Shown here piece by piece: positions 35,924 to 46,081 of a DNA stretch of 64,000 bases. Under the pieces are notes generated by a model that saw only the letters and a list, made by a program, of their open reading frames with translations, ran no database searches and had not been told where the DNA came from. Location: positions 62,001-126,000 of the forward strand of contig NZ_JADIKF010000039.1 of the NCBI RefSeq assembly GCF_016904945.1, given 5' to 3'. This stretch comes from Dyella mobilis. Lineage in GTDB: Bacteria > Pseudomonadota > Gammaproteobacteria > Xanthomonadales > Rhodanobacteraceae. Position numbers and translations under genes: made by a program. Every line of letters starts with the position of its first letter. Positions within the stretch are counted from its first letter, which is position 1.

Positions 35924-36841
35924 ATGTACAGCGTTGCCTACGGGGCATCGGTGCCCAAGGCGGCCAGCGACATGTCGACGGTGCTGCTTGCCGCCCGCCG
36001 TCACGTCAAGGCGTATCGCCAGCCCACGGCGAACACCCTGGCGATGGCCGCGAGCACGGCGGTGGTGGCGATCGTCGGCCACTACTGGCATTCGCAGGTA
36101 TTGCCGCCGGTGGTCACGTCCCTGAGCATCGAGCGGCCCGCGCTGACGGCCGTACTGCCGCCGATGGCGCTGCAGACGCCGCATTTGTTTGCGAAGCTTT
36201 CTCGTGAGATGGCCGCCGTCCGCGGCGCTACGCCGGCCCTTTCCGCCACCGACCTGAAGCGGCTGGCGGCAGCCCTGCCGGCGCAGGCGATTCACGGCGA
36301 TTTCAATCTGGACATCACCTCGCCCAAAAGCCTCTGGGCGGCGGCGGGCGCACGCTACCGCATTGACCCGCTGCTGATCTATGCCGTGGCGCTGGTTGAG
36401 AGCAAGAGCGCGCAGGCCGATGGCTCCATCGCCCCCAGCCCGTGGTTGGTGCGAGTGGCCGGGCGCATGCACAAGGGGTCGCGCGAGGATGCCGAGCGCG
36501 CGATCGAGATGGCGCACCGGCTGGCCCTGCCGGTGCAGGACGTCGGCATCATGCAGGTGTATTACCCGATGCATCGCGATATCGAGCCCGATCCGATCGC
36601 GTTGCTCAATCCGGTGCGCAACATCGAAGTGGGGACCAGCCTGCTGCGCAAAGCCATGCAGGAAAGCCGCGATCCCGTGCTGCGCATCGGCTATTACCAC
36701 AGCCACGACGTGGCGCTGGCGCGTGGCTATGGCCAGGCCGTGCTGAGCGTGTATCGCGAGTTGAAAATCGCCATGGCGCGCTCCCCGTCGGTCAATACGA
36801 TGGCACTGGCCAATACCTTTCCCGCGCTTACCGGCGGCTGA
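35924..36841 (+). CDS. Transglycosylase SLT-like membrane protein
   Basis: From an ATG at 35924 the product is 305 residues: a membrane helix at about residues 39-58 and then an SLT-like lysozyme domain. LLIYAVALVESKS carries the presumed catalytic glutamate E159, followed by QDVGIMQVYYPMH and IGYYHSHDVALARGY. The last motif replaces the usual AYNAG sequence, so the substrate or partner may be special, for example a secretion- or conjugation-type transglycosylase. Start choice is uncertain (35879 and 35972 are alternatives); none has a strong ribosome-binding site. Confidence 0.65.
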   Translation: MYSVAYGASVPKAASDMSTVLLAARRHVKAYRQPTANTLAMAASTAVVAIVGHYWHSQVLPPVVTSLSIERPALTAVLPPMALQTPHLFAKLSREMAAVRGATPALSATDLKRLAAALPAQAIHGDFNLDITSPKSLWAAAGARYRIDPLLIYAVALVESKSAQADGSIAPSPWLVRVAGRMHKGSREDAERAIEMAHRLALPVQDVGIMQVYYPMHRDIEPDPIALLNPVRNIEVGTSLLRKAMQESRDPVLRIGYYHSHDVALARGYGQAVLSVYRELKIAMARSPSVNTMALANTFPALTGG

Positions 36842-36849
36842 TACCTGAC

Positions 36850-36877
36850 AAAAGGCCCGTTCCCGACGGGCTTTCCC
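36850..36877 (+). terminator. Terminator after the transglycosylase-like gene
   Basis: AAAGGCCCGT and ACGGGCTTT pair with one bulged base around TCCCG, followed by a short T/C run. It separates this gene from lgt. Confidence 0.7.
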
Positions 36878-36949
36878 CCGGCCGGGCGCCTGCCTGACGT
36901 CCTGCCGCAAGACCGTTAGACTGGCAGCTTTGATTCCGACGGCTACGCC

Positions 36950-37846
36950 ATGTCGCAACCTTTTGTCGTGCATTTCAACCCGGTCGCCCTGCACCTGGGG
37001 CCGATCCAGATCCATTGGTACGGGCTGATGTACCTGCTCGGCTTTCTGGGGGCGTGGACGCTGGGCGAATACCGCCGCAAGCACGGCCGCCTGCCGGTCA
37101 ACCGGGATGCCTTCGGCGATCTGTGTTTCTACGCCATGATGGGCGTGATCGTGGGCGGCCGCATCTGGTACATGCTGTTCTATTACGCGGACGGCATCCG
37201 CTGGATCTGGACCGAGCCACTGGCCCTGTTCCGCGTGTGGGACGGTGGCATGAGCTTCCACGGCGGCTTGCTCGGGGTGCTGGTGGCCGGTCTTTGGTGG
37301 TCCCGGCGGCACAAGCTGCATTTTTTCGATACGGTCGATTTCGTGGCGCCGCTGGTACCGATCGGCCTGGGCCTGGGGCGGTTTGGCAATTTCATCAATG
37401 GCGAGCTGTGGGGCAAGCCGGGCCTGGTGTCCTGGGCGATGATTTTTCCCAACGCGCACGACGAAGACGTGGCACTGGCGGCCACCGATCCGAAGCTGGC
37501 GCAGCTGATGCAGCAGTACAACGGCTTGCCGCGCCATCCCTCGCAGCTTTACGAAATGCTGCTCGAGGGTGTGGTGATGTTCGCCGTGTTGTGGCTGGTT
37601 TCGCTCAAGCCGCGTCCGCGCTATCTGGTTTCGGGCTTGTTCGCGCTGATGTACGGCTGCTTCCGCTTCGCGGTGGAATTTGTACGCGTGCCGGACGCGC
37701 AGCTCGGTTACCTGGCCTGGGGCTGGGTGACGATGGGGCAGTTGCAGTCGTTGCCGCTGATCGTCGTCGGGCTGGTGTTGATCGCGTTGTCGCGCCGTGC
37801 GCCCACCTTGCCGTTGGCGACAGCGGACCAAACCCAGGCAGCGTAA
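36950..37846 (+). CDS. lgt: Phosphatidylglycerol-prolipoprotein diacylglyceryl transferase
   Basis: Lgt attaches diacylglycerol to the lipobox cysteine of prolipoproteins in the inner membrane. The 298-residue protein has about seven helices and the family blocks [24 protein letters not shown] and [17 protein letters not shown], including the essential His and Arg residues. thyA begins nine bases after its stop, the usual lgt-thyA pair. Confidence 0.97.
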   Translation: MSQPFVVHFNPVALHLGPIQIHWYGLMYLLGFLGAWTLGEYRRKHGRLPVNRDAFGDLCFYAMMGVIVGGRIWYMLFYYADGIRWIWTEPLALFRVWDGGMSFHGGLLGVLVAGLWWSRRHKLHFFDTVDFVAPLVPIGLGLGRFGNFINGELWGKPGLVSWAMIFPNAHDEDVALAATDPKLAQLMQQYNGLPRHPSQLYEMLLEGVVMFAVLWLVSLKPRPRYLVSGLFALMYGCFRFAVEFVRVPDAQLGYLAWGWVTMGQLQSLPLIVVGLVLIALSRRAPTLPLATADQTQAA

Positions 37847-37855
37847 ACTTCGACC

Positions 37856-38650
37856 ATGCACGCCTATCTCGACTTGCTTCGCCACGTGCTGGAACACGGC
37901 ACGGAAAAAACCGATCGCACCGGCACCGGCACGCGCAGCGTGTTTGGTTGGCAAATGCGCTTTGACCTCAACCAGGGCTTTCCGCTGGTCACGACCAAGA
38001 AGCTGCATCTGAAATCGATCGTGCACGAGTTGATCTGGTTTCTGCAGGGCGATACGAATATCGCTTACCTGAAGGACAATGGCGTCAGCATCTGGGACGA
38101 ATGGGCCGACGAACACGGCGATCTCGGTCCGGTCTACGGTAAGCAGTGGCGCGCGTGGCCCACTGCCGACGGCCGCGCGGTGGACCAGATCCGCTGGGTC
38201 GTGGAAGAGATCCGCCGCAATCCCGATTCGCGCCGCCTGATCGTCAATGCGTGGAATGTGGGCGAATTGCCGAAGATGGCGCTGATGCCATGTCACGCGC
38301 TGTTCCAGTTCTACGTGGCCGACGGCAAGCTGAGCTGCCAGTTGTATCAGCGCTCCGGCGATATTTTTCTCGGCGTACCCTTCAACATTGCCAGCTATGC
38401 GTTGCTCACGCACGTGATCGCGCAGGTGTGCGGCCTGGGCGTGGGTGATTTCGTGCATACGCTGGGCGACGCGCACCTGTACAGCAATCACCTGGAGCAG
38501 GCGCGCTTGCAGCTCTCTCGCGAGCCGCGGCCGTTGCCGCGGTTGCGGCTCAACCCGCACGTATCTTCGGTCTTCGACTTCCGCTTTGAAGACGTGGCCA
38601 TCGAGGATTACCACCCGCATCCGGCCATCAAGGCACCGGTAGCGGTGTAA
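37856..38650 (+). CDS. thyA: Thymidylate synthase
   Basis: ThyA methylates dUMP to dTMP with methylene-tetrahydrofolate. The 264-residue protein has the nucleophile C146 in [13 protein letters not shown], plus [11 protein letters not shown], the arginine pair [11 protein letters not shown] and [18 protein letters not shown]. It forms a folate-linked block with lgt upstream and folA downstream. Confidence 0.98.
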   Translation: MHAYLDLLRHVLEHGTEKTDRTGTGTRSVFGWQMRFDLNQGFPLVTTKKLHLKSIVHELIWFLQGDTNIAYLKDNGVSIWDEWADEHGDLGPVYGKQWRAWPTADGRAVDQIRWVVEEIRRNPDSRRLIVNAWNVGELPKMALMPCHALFQFYVADGKLSCQLYQRSGDIFLGVPFNIASYALLTHVIAQVCGLGVGDFVHTLGDAHLYSNHLEQARLQLSREPRPLPRLRLNPHVSSVFDFRFEDVAIEDYHPHPAIKAPVAV

Positions 38651-38719
38651 GGGCGCGCCCCTCGGAGGCTAGCCCAGCTCTCTGGAGTGGGCGTGTACGC
38701 CGGTCGCGATGCAAGACGC

Positions 38720-38725
38720 TATAAT
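38720..38725 (+). promoter_or_regulatory. -10 element before folA
   Basis: A perfect TATAAT lies 74 bases before the folA ATG. No good -35 lies at 16-18 bases. A hairpin-capable stretch (CGGATCGGATATCCGG) follows in the leader. Confidence 0.45.
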
Positions 38726-38799
38726 GGGCGGTCAGCGTGGTCGGATCGGATATCCGGCTGCAGGTACCGTTCGATCACTGTCACATTGCCGGAGCTTCC

Positions 38800-39288
38800 A
38801 TGGCCATTTCGTTGATTGCCGCCCTCGACGAGAATTTCGCAATCGGCCGCAAGGGCCAGCTCCCCTGGCATCTCCCCGACGATCTGCGCTGGTTCAAGCA
38901 GCTTACCGTCGGCAAGTACGTGCTGATGGGCTACAACACCGCCATCTCCATCGGCCGGACCCTGCCGGAGCGCGAAAACCTGGTGCTGTCCCACCGCCAC
39001 GAGGCGCCGTTCCCGGGCCAGGTCACCGTGCGTTCCATCGAAGAAGCTCAGGCCCGTTCCAACGGCACCGGCCTGATGGTGATCGGCGGCGGCAAGGTGT
39101 TCCACGACGCGCTGCCGATGGCTCAGCGCCTTTATCTCACCTGGGTCGGGGCTGCGGTGGAAGGTGCCGATACGTTCTTCCCGGGCATCCATTTTGCCGA
39201 GTGGACCGAAGTCAAGCGCACGCACCACAAGAAGGACAGCGAGCACAGCTACGACTTCGACATGGTCGAGTACATCCGCAGCCACTGA
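38800..39288 (+). CDS. folA: Dihydrofolate reductase
   Basis: FolA reduces the dihydrofolate made by ThyA. The 162-residue protein has ISLIAALDENFAIGRKGQLP, WHLPDDLRWFK with the substrate-binding aspartate, GKYVLMGYNTAISIGR and VIGGGKVFHDALP. The ATG at 38800 has GGAG six bases upstream; longer upstream frames are leader sequence. The position 3 residue of the usual GRxT motif is changed (GYNTAISIG rather than GRKTxxSIG), which is worth noting. Confidence 0.96.
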   Translation: MAISLIAALDENFAIGRKGQLPWHLPDDLRWFKQLTVGKYVLMGYNTAISIGRTLPERENLVLSHRHEAPFPGQVTVRSIEEAQARSNGTGLMVIGGGKVFHDALPMAQRLYLTWVGAAVEGADTFFPGIHFAEWTEVKRTHHKKDSEHSYDFDMVEYIRSH

Positions 39289-39295
39289 TCGCTCG

Positions 39296-40261
39296 ATGAG
39301 CGATCCCCTCCAGGCACCCATGCACGTCATGGCTGGCGTGCTGCGCAATGCGCAGGGAGAGGTTCTGCTGGCGCAGCGACCCGAAGGCAAGCACCTTGCA
39401 GGGTCATGGGAGTTCCCCGGCGGCAAGCTGGAACCGGGCGAACACCCATCGCAAGCCCTGGCACGCGAGCTTCGCGAGGAACTGGGCATCCAGGTCGATC
39501 CCGCCGATGGCGCGCCGTTGATCCGCGTGCCGTGGCGTTATGGCGAGCGGGGTTTGCTGCTCGACGCCTGGCAATTCACTCGCTGGCAGGGTTTGCCCGT
39601 ATCGCTGGAAGGACAGGCATTGCAGTGGCTGCGGCCTTCCGAAGTGGATCTGGCCATGCTTGCGCCTGCCGATCGGCCCATCTTGCAGGCACTGCGCCTA
39701 CCGCGGGTCTATGCCGTGACTCCTGCGGACGCGATGCCCGACCAGGCGGGACTCTGGCAGGCACGGATAGGCGAGGCGCTCGAGGCGGGTGCCGGCTTGA
39801 TCCAATTGCGCTTTCCCTCGTGGTCGACCGAACAGGTGCGTGAGCTGGCAGCGAGCCTGCAGCCGCAGGCGCAGCGTCTGGGTGCGTACCTGTTGCTCAA
39901 CCGGGACATCGAGGGCGCGCGCCGTCTGGGTGCCGGCGTTGGCGTGCACCTGAAGGCATCCCAATTGGCCGGGCTCGACCAACGTCCTCTGCCCTGGACG
40001 CAATGGGTTGGCGCGAGTTGCCACGACGCTTCCGAACTGGCGCTTGCGCAGCGTATCGGCGCGGATTTCGCCACGCTCTCGCCAGTGCTCGCCACGGCCA
40101 GCCATCCGGGCGCGATGCCGCTGGGCTGGGCGTCGTTCCAGGCACTCGCCGAAGCGGCCTCGCTGCCGGTCTATGCGCTGGGTGGCGTGGGCCTGGCGCA
40201 GATCCAGCTGGCGCTTGAAAACGGCGCGCAGGGAGTGGCTGGCATCCGCGGTTTTTGGTGA
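39296..40261 (+). CDS. Nudix hydrolase fused to a thiamine-phosphate-synthase-like domain
   Basis: The 321-residue chain has an N-terminal MutT-type Nudix domain with the box GGKLEPGEHPSQ...RELREELGI at residues 42-65, probably removing oxidised nucleotides such as 8-oxo-dGTP. A C-terminal ThiE-like TIM barrel covers about residues 140-315 (GLIQLRFPSW, LLLNRDIEGARRLGAGVGVHLKA with breaks, ATLSPVLATASHPG, PVYALGGV). This MutT-ThiE fusion is widespread in gammaproteobacteria; the ThiE-like part may salvage or detoxify thiamine-related compounds. It starts seven bases after folA. Confidence 0.9.
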   Translation: MSDPLQAPMHVMAGVLRNAQGEVLLAQRPEGKHLAGSWEFPGGKLEPGEHPSQALARELREELGIQVDPADGAPLIRVPWRYGERGLLLDAWQFTRWQGLPVSLEGQALQWLRPSEVDLAMLAPADRPILQALRLPRVYAVTPADAMPDQAGLWQARIGEALEAGAGLIQLRFPSWSTEQVRELAASLQPQAQRLGAYLLLNRDIEGARRLGAGVGVHLKASQLAGLDQRPLPWTQWVGASCHDASELALAQRIGADFATLSPVLATASHPGAMPLGWASFQALAEAASLPVYALGGVGLAQIQLALENGAQGVAGIRGFW

Positions 40262-40302
40262 GGCGGCTTGCCCGATGGCGCTGGCAGCAGTAGCGTGCAT
40301 GC

Positions 40303-40581
40303 ATGCGCATCATCTATCGAGCCCGCAATCTGATCGACGCCCATCTGGTGAAGGATGCGCTGGAAAACGCCGAAGTACCCGCTTTCATTTCCGGGGAATA
40401 CCTCACCGGCGGCGTAGGGCAGTTGCCGGCACTGGACTATGTGGCGGTGCTGGTGCCCGAGTCGAGCCTGGAGACTGCGGAACCGGTGGTGCGCGAGATC
40501 GATCGCGCGCTGGCCGAGGCACGGGATGTCCTGCAAGAGCAGGGCGACGACCTCGACGACATGCTGCCCATCCCGGGCTAA
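40303..40581 (+). CDS. DUF2007 protein
   Basis: The 92-residue product begins MRIIYRARNLIDAHLVKDAL, typical of DUF2007 (putative signal-transducing, PII-like fold), and has EYLTGGVGQLPALDYVAVLV. Function is unknown. It lies 41 bases after the Nudix-ThiE gene. Confidence 0.85.
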   Translation: MRIIYRARNLIDAHLVKDALENAEVPAFISGEYLTGGVGQLPALDYVAVLVPESSLETAEPVVREIDRALAEARDVLQEQGDDLDDMLPIPG

Positions 40582-40655
40582 ATCATCCAACCCCGTTGTT
40601 TTTCTCGGCCCGGGTACCCACTGTTTGGCGGCACTCGGGCCGGGCCGATAGGTGC

Positions 40656-40676
40656 CGGCAGGTATCCTACCTGCCG
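40656..40676 (+). repeat. Perfect palindrome upstream of apt
   Basis: CGGCAGGTA (40656-40664) and TACCTGCCG (40668-40676) flank three bases. It lies 50 bases before the apt ATG. It could be an operator for a dimeric repressor or a leader hairpin; no T-run follows, so a terminator is less likely. Confidence 0.6.
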
Positions 40677-40725
40677 CGCGACGGCCAGCCTGGCCGCTTG
40701 CACACGTATGACTGGAGTCCAGTGC

Positions 40726-41244
40726 ATGACATCGTTTGAGAACCTGATCCGCGCGGTGCCGGATTTTCCGAAGCCGGGCGTGATCTTTCGTGACATCACG
40801 CCCATGCTGGCCGATGCGGCCGCCTTTGCAAGCTGCATCGACGCCATGGTCGAACCCTGGCAGGGCAGCGGAGTCCAGGCTGTCTGCGGCGTCGAATCGC
40901 GCGGCTTTATCTTCGCCGCTGCAATGGCGCAGAAACTGGGCGCGGGTTTCATTCCCTTGCGCAAGCCGGGCAAGCTGCCGCCGCCGGTGATGCACGCGGA
41001 CTACCAGCTCGAGTACGGCACCGACCGGCTTGAAGCAAGGGTCGATACCCTGCGCCAGGGCGAGCGTGTGTTGCTGGTCGACGATGTACTGGCTACGGGC
41101 GGCACTCTGGGGGCGGCGCGCAACCTGCTCGGGCAGCTTGGCGCCGAACTGGTGGGGGCGTCGGTAGTGATCGAGTTGCTGGCCTTGCAGGGAAGAAAAC
41201 TCTGGCCGGAAAACATTCCGCTACATACCTTGCTGCATTATTGA
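40726..41244 (+). CDS. apt: Adenine phosphoribosyltransferase
   Basis: Apt salvages adenine to AMP with PRPP. The 172-residue protein has the PRPP loop VLLVDDVLATGGTL and the N-terminal IRAVPDFPKPGVIFRDITPM; GVESRGFIFAAAMA is also diagnostic. I start at the ATG at 40726; an in-frame ATG at 40708 exists. A 21-base palindrome lies just upstream. Confidence 0.97.
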   Translation: MTSFENLIRAVPDFPKPGVIFRDITPMLADAAAFASCIDAMVEPWQGSGVQAVCGVESRGFIFAAAMAQKLGAGFIPLRKPGKLPPPVMHADYQLEYGTDRLEARVDTLRQGERVLLVDDVLATGGTLGAARNLLGQLGAELVGASVVIELLALQGRKLWPENIPLHTLLHY

Positions 41245-41277
41245 TACCCGCCGGTCCGAAGAAAGGAGGATGTGGTC

Positions 41278-41934
<657 letters not shown>

Positions 41935-41973
41935 TCCTTCGCAGAAGATCGGGCCCTGCCACGCTGGCGTCGC

Positions 41974-44172
41974 TCAATGAACCGGCAAGTGCAGCACTTC
42001 CGCGACCAGGCTGGCGATGGCGTAGGCATCGCCAGCAGGCTGGTCGGTGTAGTGCTGCGTTCCGTGATTCCATGCATCGCCCATGGCAAACCAGTCGATC
42101 TGTTTGGGCGCCGTGCCGGTGCGCAGCGCATCGTCCAATGAACGGAAGTAGGTTTCCCAGCGCAGGCGGTAATAGTCGCGGGTCAGGCCGGCCCAATCCT
42201 TGTTGCCATAGTCGTGCAGGCCGCCATCCTCGCTGGCCTTGCGATCGCCCCAGGTGGTGAGCAGGGATCGGGCATCGTATGCCAGTCGTGTGCCTTCCTC
42301 CGGTGTCGAGGCCCAGGAGTCGACGCGTGCCAGCCAGCTCCCGACCAGGAAGAAACGATTGCTGGCCAGCAATTGATCCTGCAAATCCATCAGTTGTAGC
42401 CAACGCCGGGTGAGGGCTTCGAATCCGGTGCGATCCTTGCCTTCATAAGCAGTCTTGATCCGAGGCAACAGTGCGCGGCTTTCGTTCGCCAAGGTCTGGC
42501 GCGCGACGTCCACCAGGTCGTATTGATAGGTGTCGCTGTCGCGCAAGGCCGGCGCAACTTGCAGCAGTTCCGGCAACGCCTGCTTGAAGATTTCAGGATC
42601 GTAGCGCATGCCCTTGGGCGACCAGGACGAGGCGCTGCGTGCATCGAGGCTGGGCTGCGCATCGAACAGCGATTCCTGCGCCGCGTCGCGCTCGCTGTCG
42701 AAATCGACGTTGTCCATGTGGATGTCGTAAGCCGTGTTCAACAACACTTTCCACGCAGCTAGTGCGTGCGGATCGGCCGCACCGTAGCGACGCAATACAT
42801 AGTCGCCGGTCCATTGCGCGAGGTCGACCGGATCGCTGCGCCAGGCCATTTCGGTGAACAGGTCCAAAGCAAAGGGATTGGTACCCATGCCTTCGGTAAA
42901 CACCGCGGTGCCTGCCAGATTTTGGTTGGTATGGTGCTGAAGCGGCAACTCGTCGACGATGTTGCGCGTGTTCGCGCCCAGCGTGGTGCACCCGCCGAAT
43001 TCCCACAGGCCGCCGAACAGATAGGGCGCGCCCTGGAAATCTTTCTCGCGGTCATCGTGCGACACGCGTTCGCGGCCGATATCGACAATCAGCACGTGTT
43101 GGCGGTCGATGCCGCTGAGCAGATCCTGGCGCGGATTGCCGTGCCAGGCCAGCATCATCCAGTGCGCGTCGGGGTGTGCGGCCAGCATGGCGTTCTGCAC
43201 GGCGCTTGCAGCGGCGGGCACGGGTACGTCGCCGGATTTGCCGCCTTCCTGGAACACCTCCATGTCGTAGATGCTGCTGTCGCCATACAGCTCGTGCTGA
43301 TGCCGGTAGAACGCAGTCGCGAGTTTGGCAAACATCGGGTCGCGTGGATCGAGCCAGCCAGGTCGCGTAAAGCCCACCCACTCGCCTTGCGGTATCACGT
43401 GGGCGTGCGGAAATTTCTTCTGGAAGTCGGCTGGCACGATGCCGTAGAAGCCGGGGAAGACCGGTGTGATGCCGAGCTCGCGCAGGCGTGCCACGATCTT
43501 CTGTGTAGACTCGGCGCGTTTGCGCATCAATGCCAGGCTGATCGGCCCGTTGAAGCAGCACATATTGCCCATCAATTGCCAGTTCTGATGCGCGGGCTGG
43601 GTGATCCAGGCGCGAACTTCATCATCCGAATAGCCGACGTCGCGAAAGGTTCGATAAAGCACACTGTCCATGCCGCGTTCGATCAATACGGCATTGATGC
43701 CGGACAGCGCCAGCACGTCGATCTCGCGCTGCCAACGCGGCCCATCCCAATAGGCCGTGGTGTAGCCATCGACGTTTTCATTCAGCGCATAACGGTATGT
43801 GTAGGGCGTTTCCCGTTCGATCGGGGTCTTAGGCAACGGAAAGGGGGCAGAGCCGATACGATCGCCGTTCGGCGAGATTTGTACGTGCGCGACGTATTTC
43901 AGATACCAGTTCACGCCGAACAGCAGCGCGCTGGGCGTGCTGCCTTCGACCTTGATGCGGTCGTCCGCAGTGGAGATGCGGAAGCGTTCGTGGTCACGAG
44001 CAGGGGGCAGGGTGCTCAGCGTGAATTGCTGTGCTTGATGTGGCAGCAGGCGCAACAGCAACGCTTGCGCAGGGTGGGTATCGAAGGCGGGTGCCTGCGC
44101 GGCCTGGGCTATCGGATTCCATCCGAGTGCGGCGACGGCCGCAAGCCAGAAGCAGGCAGTGGATGTACGCAT
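41974..44172 (-). CDS. Alpha-N-acetylglucosaminidase (GH89, NAGLU-like)
   Basis: The 732-residue protein has a signal peptide (cut near AQA), an N-terminal domain, a TIM barrel and a helical C-terminal domain, the three-part plan of NAGLU enzymes. GWNFNxxx-type barrel blocks are present (MGNMCCFNGPISLALM, FPGFYGIVPADF, LAWHGNPRQDLL). The catalytic glutamates should be E309 (MEVFQEGGKSG) and E427 (VFTEGMGTNP). It would remove terminal alpha-GlcNAc in the periplasm or outside. It is last in a five-gene minus-strand unit, 18 bases after the amidotransferase, so it may trim or recycle the glycan made there. Confidence 0.9.
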   Translation of the reverse strand: MRTSTACFWLAAVAALGWNPIAQAAQAPAFDTHPAQALLLRLLPHQAQQFTLSTLPPARDHERFRISTADDRIKVEGSTPSALLFGVNWYLKYVAHVQISPNGDRIGSAPFPLPKTPIERETPYTYRYALNENVDGYTTAYWDGPRWQREIDVLALSGINAVLIERGMDSVLYRTFRDVGYSDDEVRAWITQPAHQNWQLMGNMCCFNGPISLALMRKRAESTQKIVARLRELGITPVFPGFYGIVPADFQKKFPHAHVIPQGEWVGFTRPGWLDPRDPMFAKLATAFYRHQHELYGDSSIYDMEVFQEGGKSGDVPVPAAASAVQNAMLAAHPDAHWMMLAWHGNPRQDLLSGIDRQHVLIVDIGRERVSHDDREKDFQGAPYLFGGLWEFGGCTTLGANTRNIVDELPLQHHTNQNLAGTAVFTEGMGTNPFALDLFTEMAWRSDPVDLAQWTGDYVLRRYGAADPHALAAWKVLLNTAYDIHMDNVDFDSERDAAQESLFDAQPSLDARSASSWSPKGMRYDPEIFKQALPELLQVAPALRDSDTYQYDLVDVARQTLANESRALLPRIKTAYEGKDRTGFEALTRRWLQLMDLQDQLLASNRFFLVGSWLARVDSWASTPEEGTRLAYDARSLLTTWGDRKASEDGGLHDYGNKDWAGLTRDYYRLRWETYFRSLDDALRTGTAPKQIDWFAMGDAWNHGTQHYTDQPAGDAYAIASLVAEVLHLPVH

Positions 44173-44190
44173 GGCGCTTTCCGGGCGGTG

Positions 44191-46080
44191 TCAGAGCCCT
44201 TCACTGTATACCTTGACGTCCTCGCTCACCGATTCACTTTGAAAGCGCGAGAACCACATCAGCCACTCGCTGAGTACGATCAGTGTCCAGATGGCGCGGG
44301 CATGGTCGTTCAGCCGCGCCTGATGTTCGGCAAGCAGCTCCAGCGCTGCATCGGTGTGAATGCCGGCATCGGCCAGTACGGAACTGGACAGGCGCGCCTG
44401 CGCCCACCCGTGCAGCGGTTCGCGCAGCCATGCCGCCAATGGCACGGATAAACCGCGCTTGCGGCGCGTCACGACCGACTCGGGCAGATATCGGCGGGCA
44501 TAGCGTTTCAGGAAGGCTTTGGTGGTCAGGCCGTGCACGCGCGCATCGAGCGGCAAGTTGGCGGCGAACTCGATGACGGTTTGATCGAGGAACGGTGCGC
44601 GGATCTCCACACCATGCAACATGCCGCCGCGATCGGCCTTGGCCATCAAGGCATCGGGCAGCGAGTGATCGAAGTCGTAGCGTTGCAGTACATCGATCAG
44701 GCGGCTGGGATCGTGCGCGGTCGGGTCTTTGGGCGGGGTGACACCGAGTCGGCGCAGCCACTCCGGACCGATGCTTGCGGTCCACAACAAGTGGCGCGCC
44801 AGCCCGTCGAGTTCCTGTCCGCGAATGAATCGCTTGAGCAGAAAGGACAGCGTGACTTTCTTGTCGCTGGCAGGCAGGCTTTCGATCAATCGCTGTGAGA
44901 GCGTGCGGATCGGCTTGGGCAAATGCGTGTACAAGCTGGACCAGCGCGCGCCCAGATAGGTGGGATAGCCGCCGAACAGTTCGTCAGCGCCTTCGCCCGC
45001 CAGCAGCACGCGCACGTCTTGCGCGGCGCGGCGCGTCACCATCGACAGCGGGATCCAGGCCGGATCGGCCAGCGGTTCGCCGGTAGCTTGAATCAATTGT
45101 CGCAGCGCGCCGGGAACGTCGCCTGCCTCCACTTGCACCGGCACGAAATCGCAGCCGAGCTGTGCGGCGATGGCGGCGGCATCCTGTCCTTCGTCGAACG
45201 ATGCTTCGCCGAAGCGAATGCAGTAGGCGGAGATTTTTTTCTCGGGGCGCAGATCGCGCGCCACCGCCGTCATCAGTGCGGAATCGATGCCGCCACTGAG
45301 CAGTACGCCGTAGTCCACGTCGATGTCGCTTTGCCGGAACACGGCTTCGCGAAACACCGGATCGAAGGCGGAAGGTTCCGGTTCTTTCGCCGCCGGCGGC
45401 TTGGCCGGAAAGTCCCAGTAGCGCACGTGACGCGTGCCCGACGGTTCGATCACGATTATTTCGCCCGGGCTGACCTTGTGGTGGTTCTTCACCAGGCTGT
45501 CCGGAGACGGGCAATAGCCGGAGCGCAGATAGCGGGCCATGCCGTCTTTATTCAACTGTGCAGCGGTCTTGGCCGCCATCAATGCGGCCAATTCCGAGGC
45601 GAAATAGATCGCATCGTCCGAGGTGGCGTAATACAGGTGGCGTTCGCCGGCACGATCGCGCGCCAGAATCAGCCGCTGCGTGCGGCTGTCCCACAAGGCC
45701 AGCGCGAACACGCCTTGCAAGTGCTTTAGAAACTCCAGGCCATATTCGAGATACAGCGGCGCGATCACCGCGACGTCGGTGCTGAGCGTGATGTGATGGC
45801 CGGCTTCTGCCAACGACTGGCGCAATTGCCGGTGATTGTCGATTTCACCGTTGCAGGCCACCACGATTCCGGCTTCGTGTTCGATCAGCGGCGGCTGATG
45901 CTGATCCACGCCGCGGATGGCCAGGCGATTGCAGGCCATCACCAGTCGTTCGCGCTTGGCGAAAGCGTCGCCGTGCGGTCCGCGATGCGACATGGCGCGC
46001 AACACGTTACGGACTTTTTGCCCCGCTTCTGGAACCGGCTGGTTTCCGTCAAGGCTCAATATGCCGCAGATACCGCACAT
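44191..46080 (-). CDS. asnB: Asparagine-synthase-like glutamine amidotransferase
   Basis: The 629-residue protein has an N-terminal class II glutaminase domain (C2 of MCGICGIL as nucleophile, SHRGPHGDAF, CNGEIDNH) and a C-terminal ATP-pyrophosphatase domain with SGGIDS at residues 262-267. It is therefore able to amidate a carboxyl group with glutamine nitrogen. Many such proteins in glycan clusters amidate sugar acids or are of unknown target rather than making asparagine. Its ATG is one base past the stop of the ArnT-like gene, so strong coupling to surface-glycan work is likely. True asparagine synthesis cannot be excluded. Confidence 0.9.
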   Translation of the reverse strand: MCGICGILSLDGNQPVPEAGQKVRNVLRAMSHRGPHGDAFAKRERLVMACNRLAIRGVDQHQPPLIEHEAGIVVACNGEIDNHRQLRQSLAEAGHHITLSTDVAVIAPLYLEYGLEFLKHLQGVFALALWDSRTQRLILARDRAGERHLYYATSDDAIYFASELAALMAAKTAAQLNKDGMARYLRSGYCPSPDSLVKNHHKVSPGEIIVIEPSGTRHVRYWDFPAKPPAAKEPEPSAFDPVFREAVFRQSDIDVDYGVLLSGGIDSALMTAVARDLRPEKKISAYCIRFGEASFDEGQDAAAIAAQLGCDFVPVQVEAGDVPGALRQLIQATGEPLADPAWIPLSMVTRRAAQDVRVLLAGEGADELFGGYPTYLGARWSSLYTHLPKPIRTLSQRLIESLPASDKKVTLSFLLKRFIRGQELDGLARHLLWTASIGPEWLRRLGVTPPKDPTAHDPSRLIDVLQRYDFDHSLPDALMAKADRGGMLHGVEIRAPFLDQTVIEFAANLPLDARVHGLTTKAFLKRYARRYLPESVVTRRKRGLSVPLAAWLREPLHGWAQARLSSSVLADAGIHTDAALELLAEHQARLNDHARAIWTLIVLSEWLMWFSRFQSESVSEDVKVYSEGL

Positions 46081-46081
46081 A

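Noticed and set aside
35918..38620. 900-codon open frame on the minus strand
   Set aside because: It covers the transglycosylase, lgt and thyA in antisense; no motif, His/Arg/Gln-rich shadow composition.
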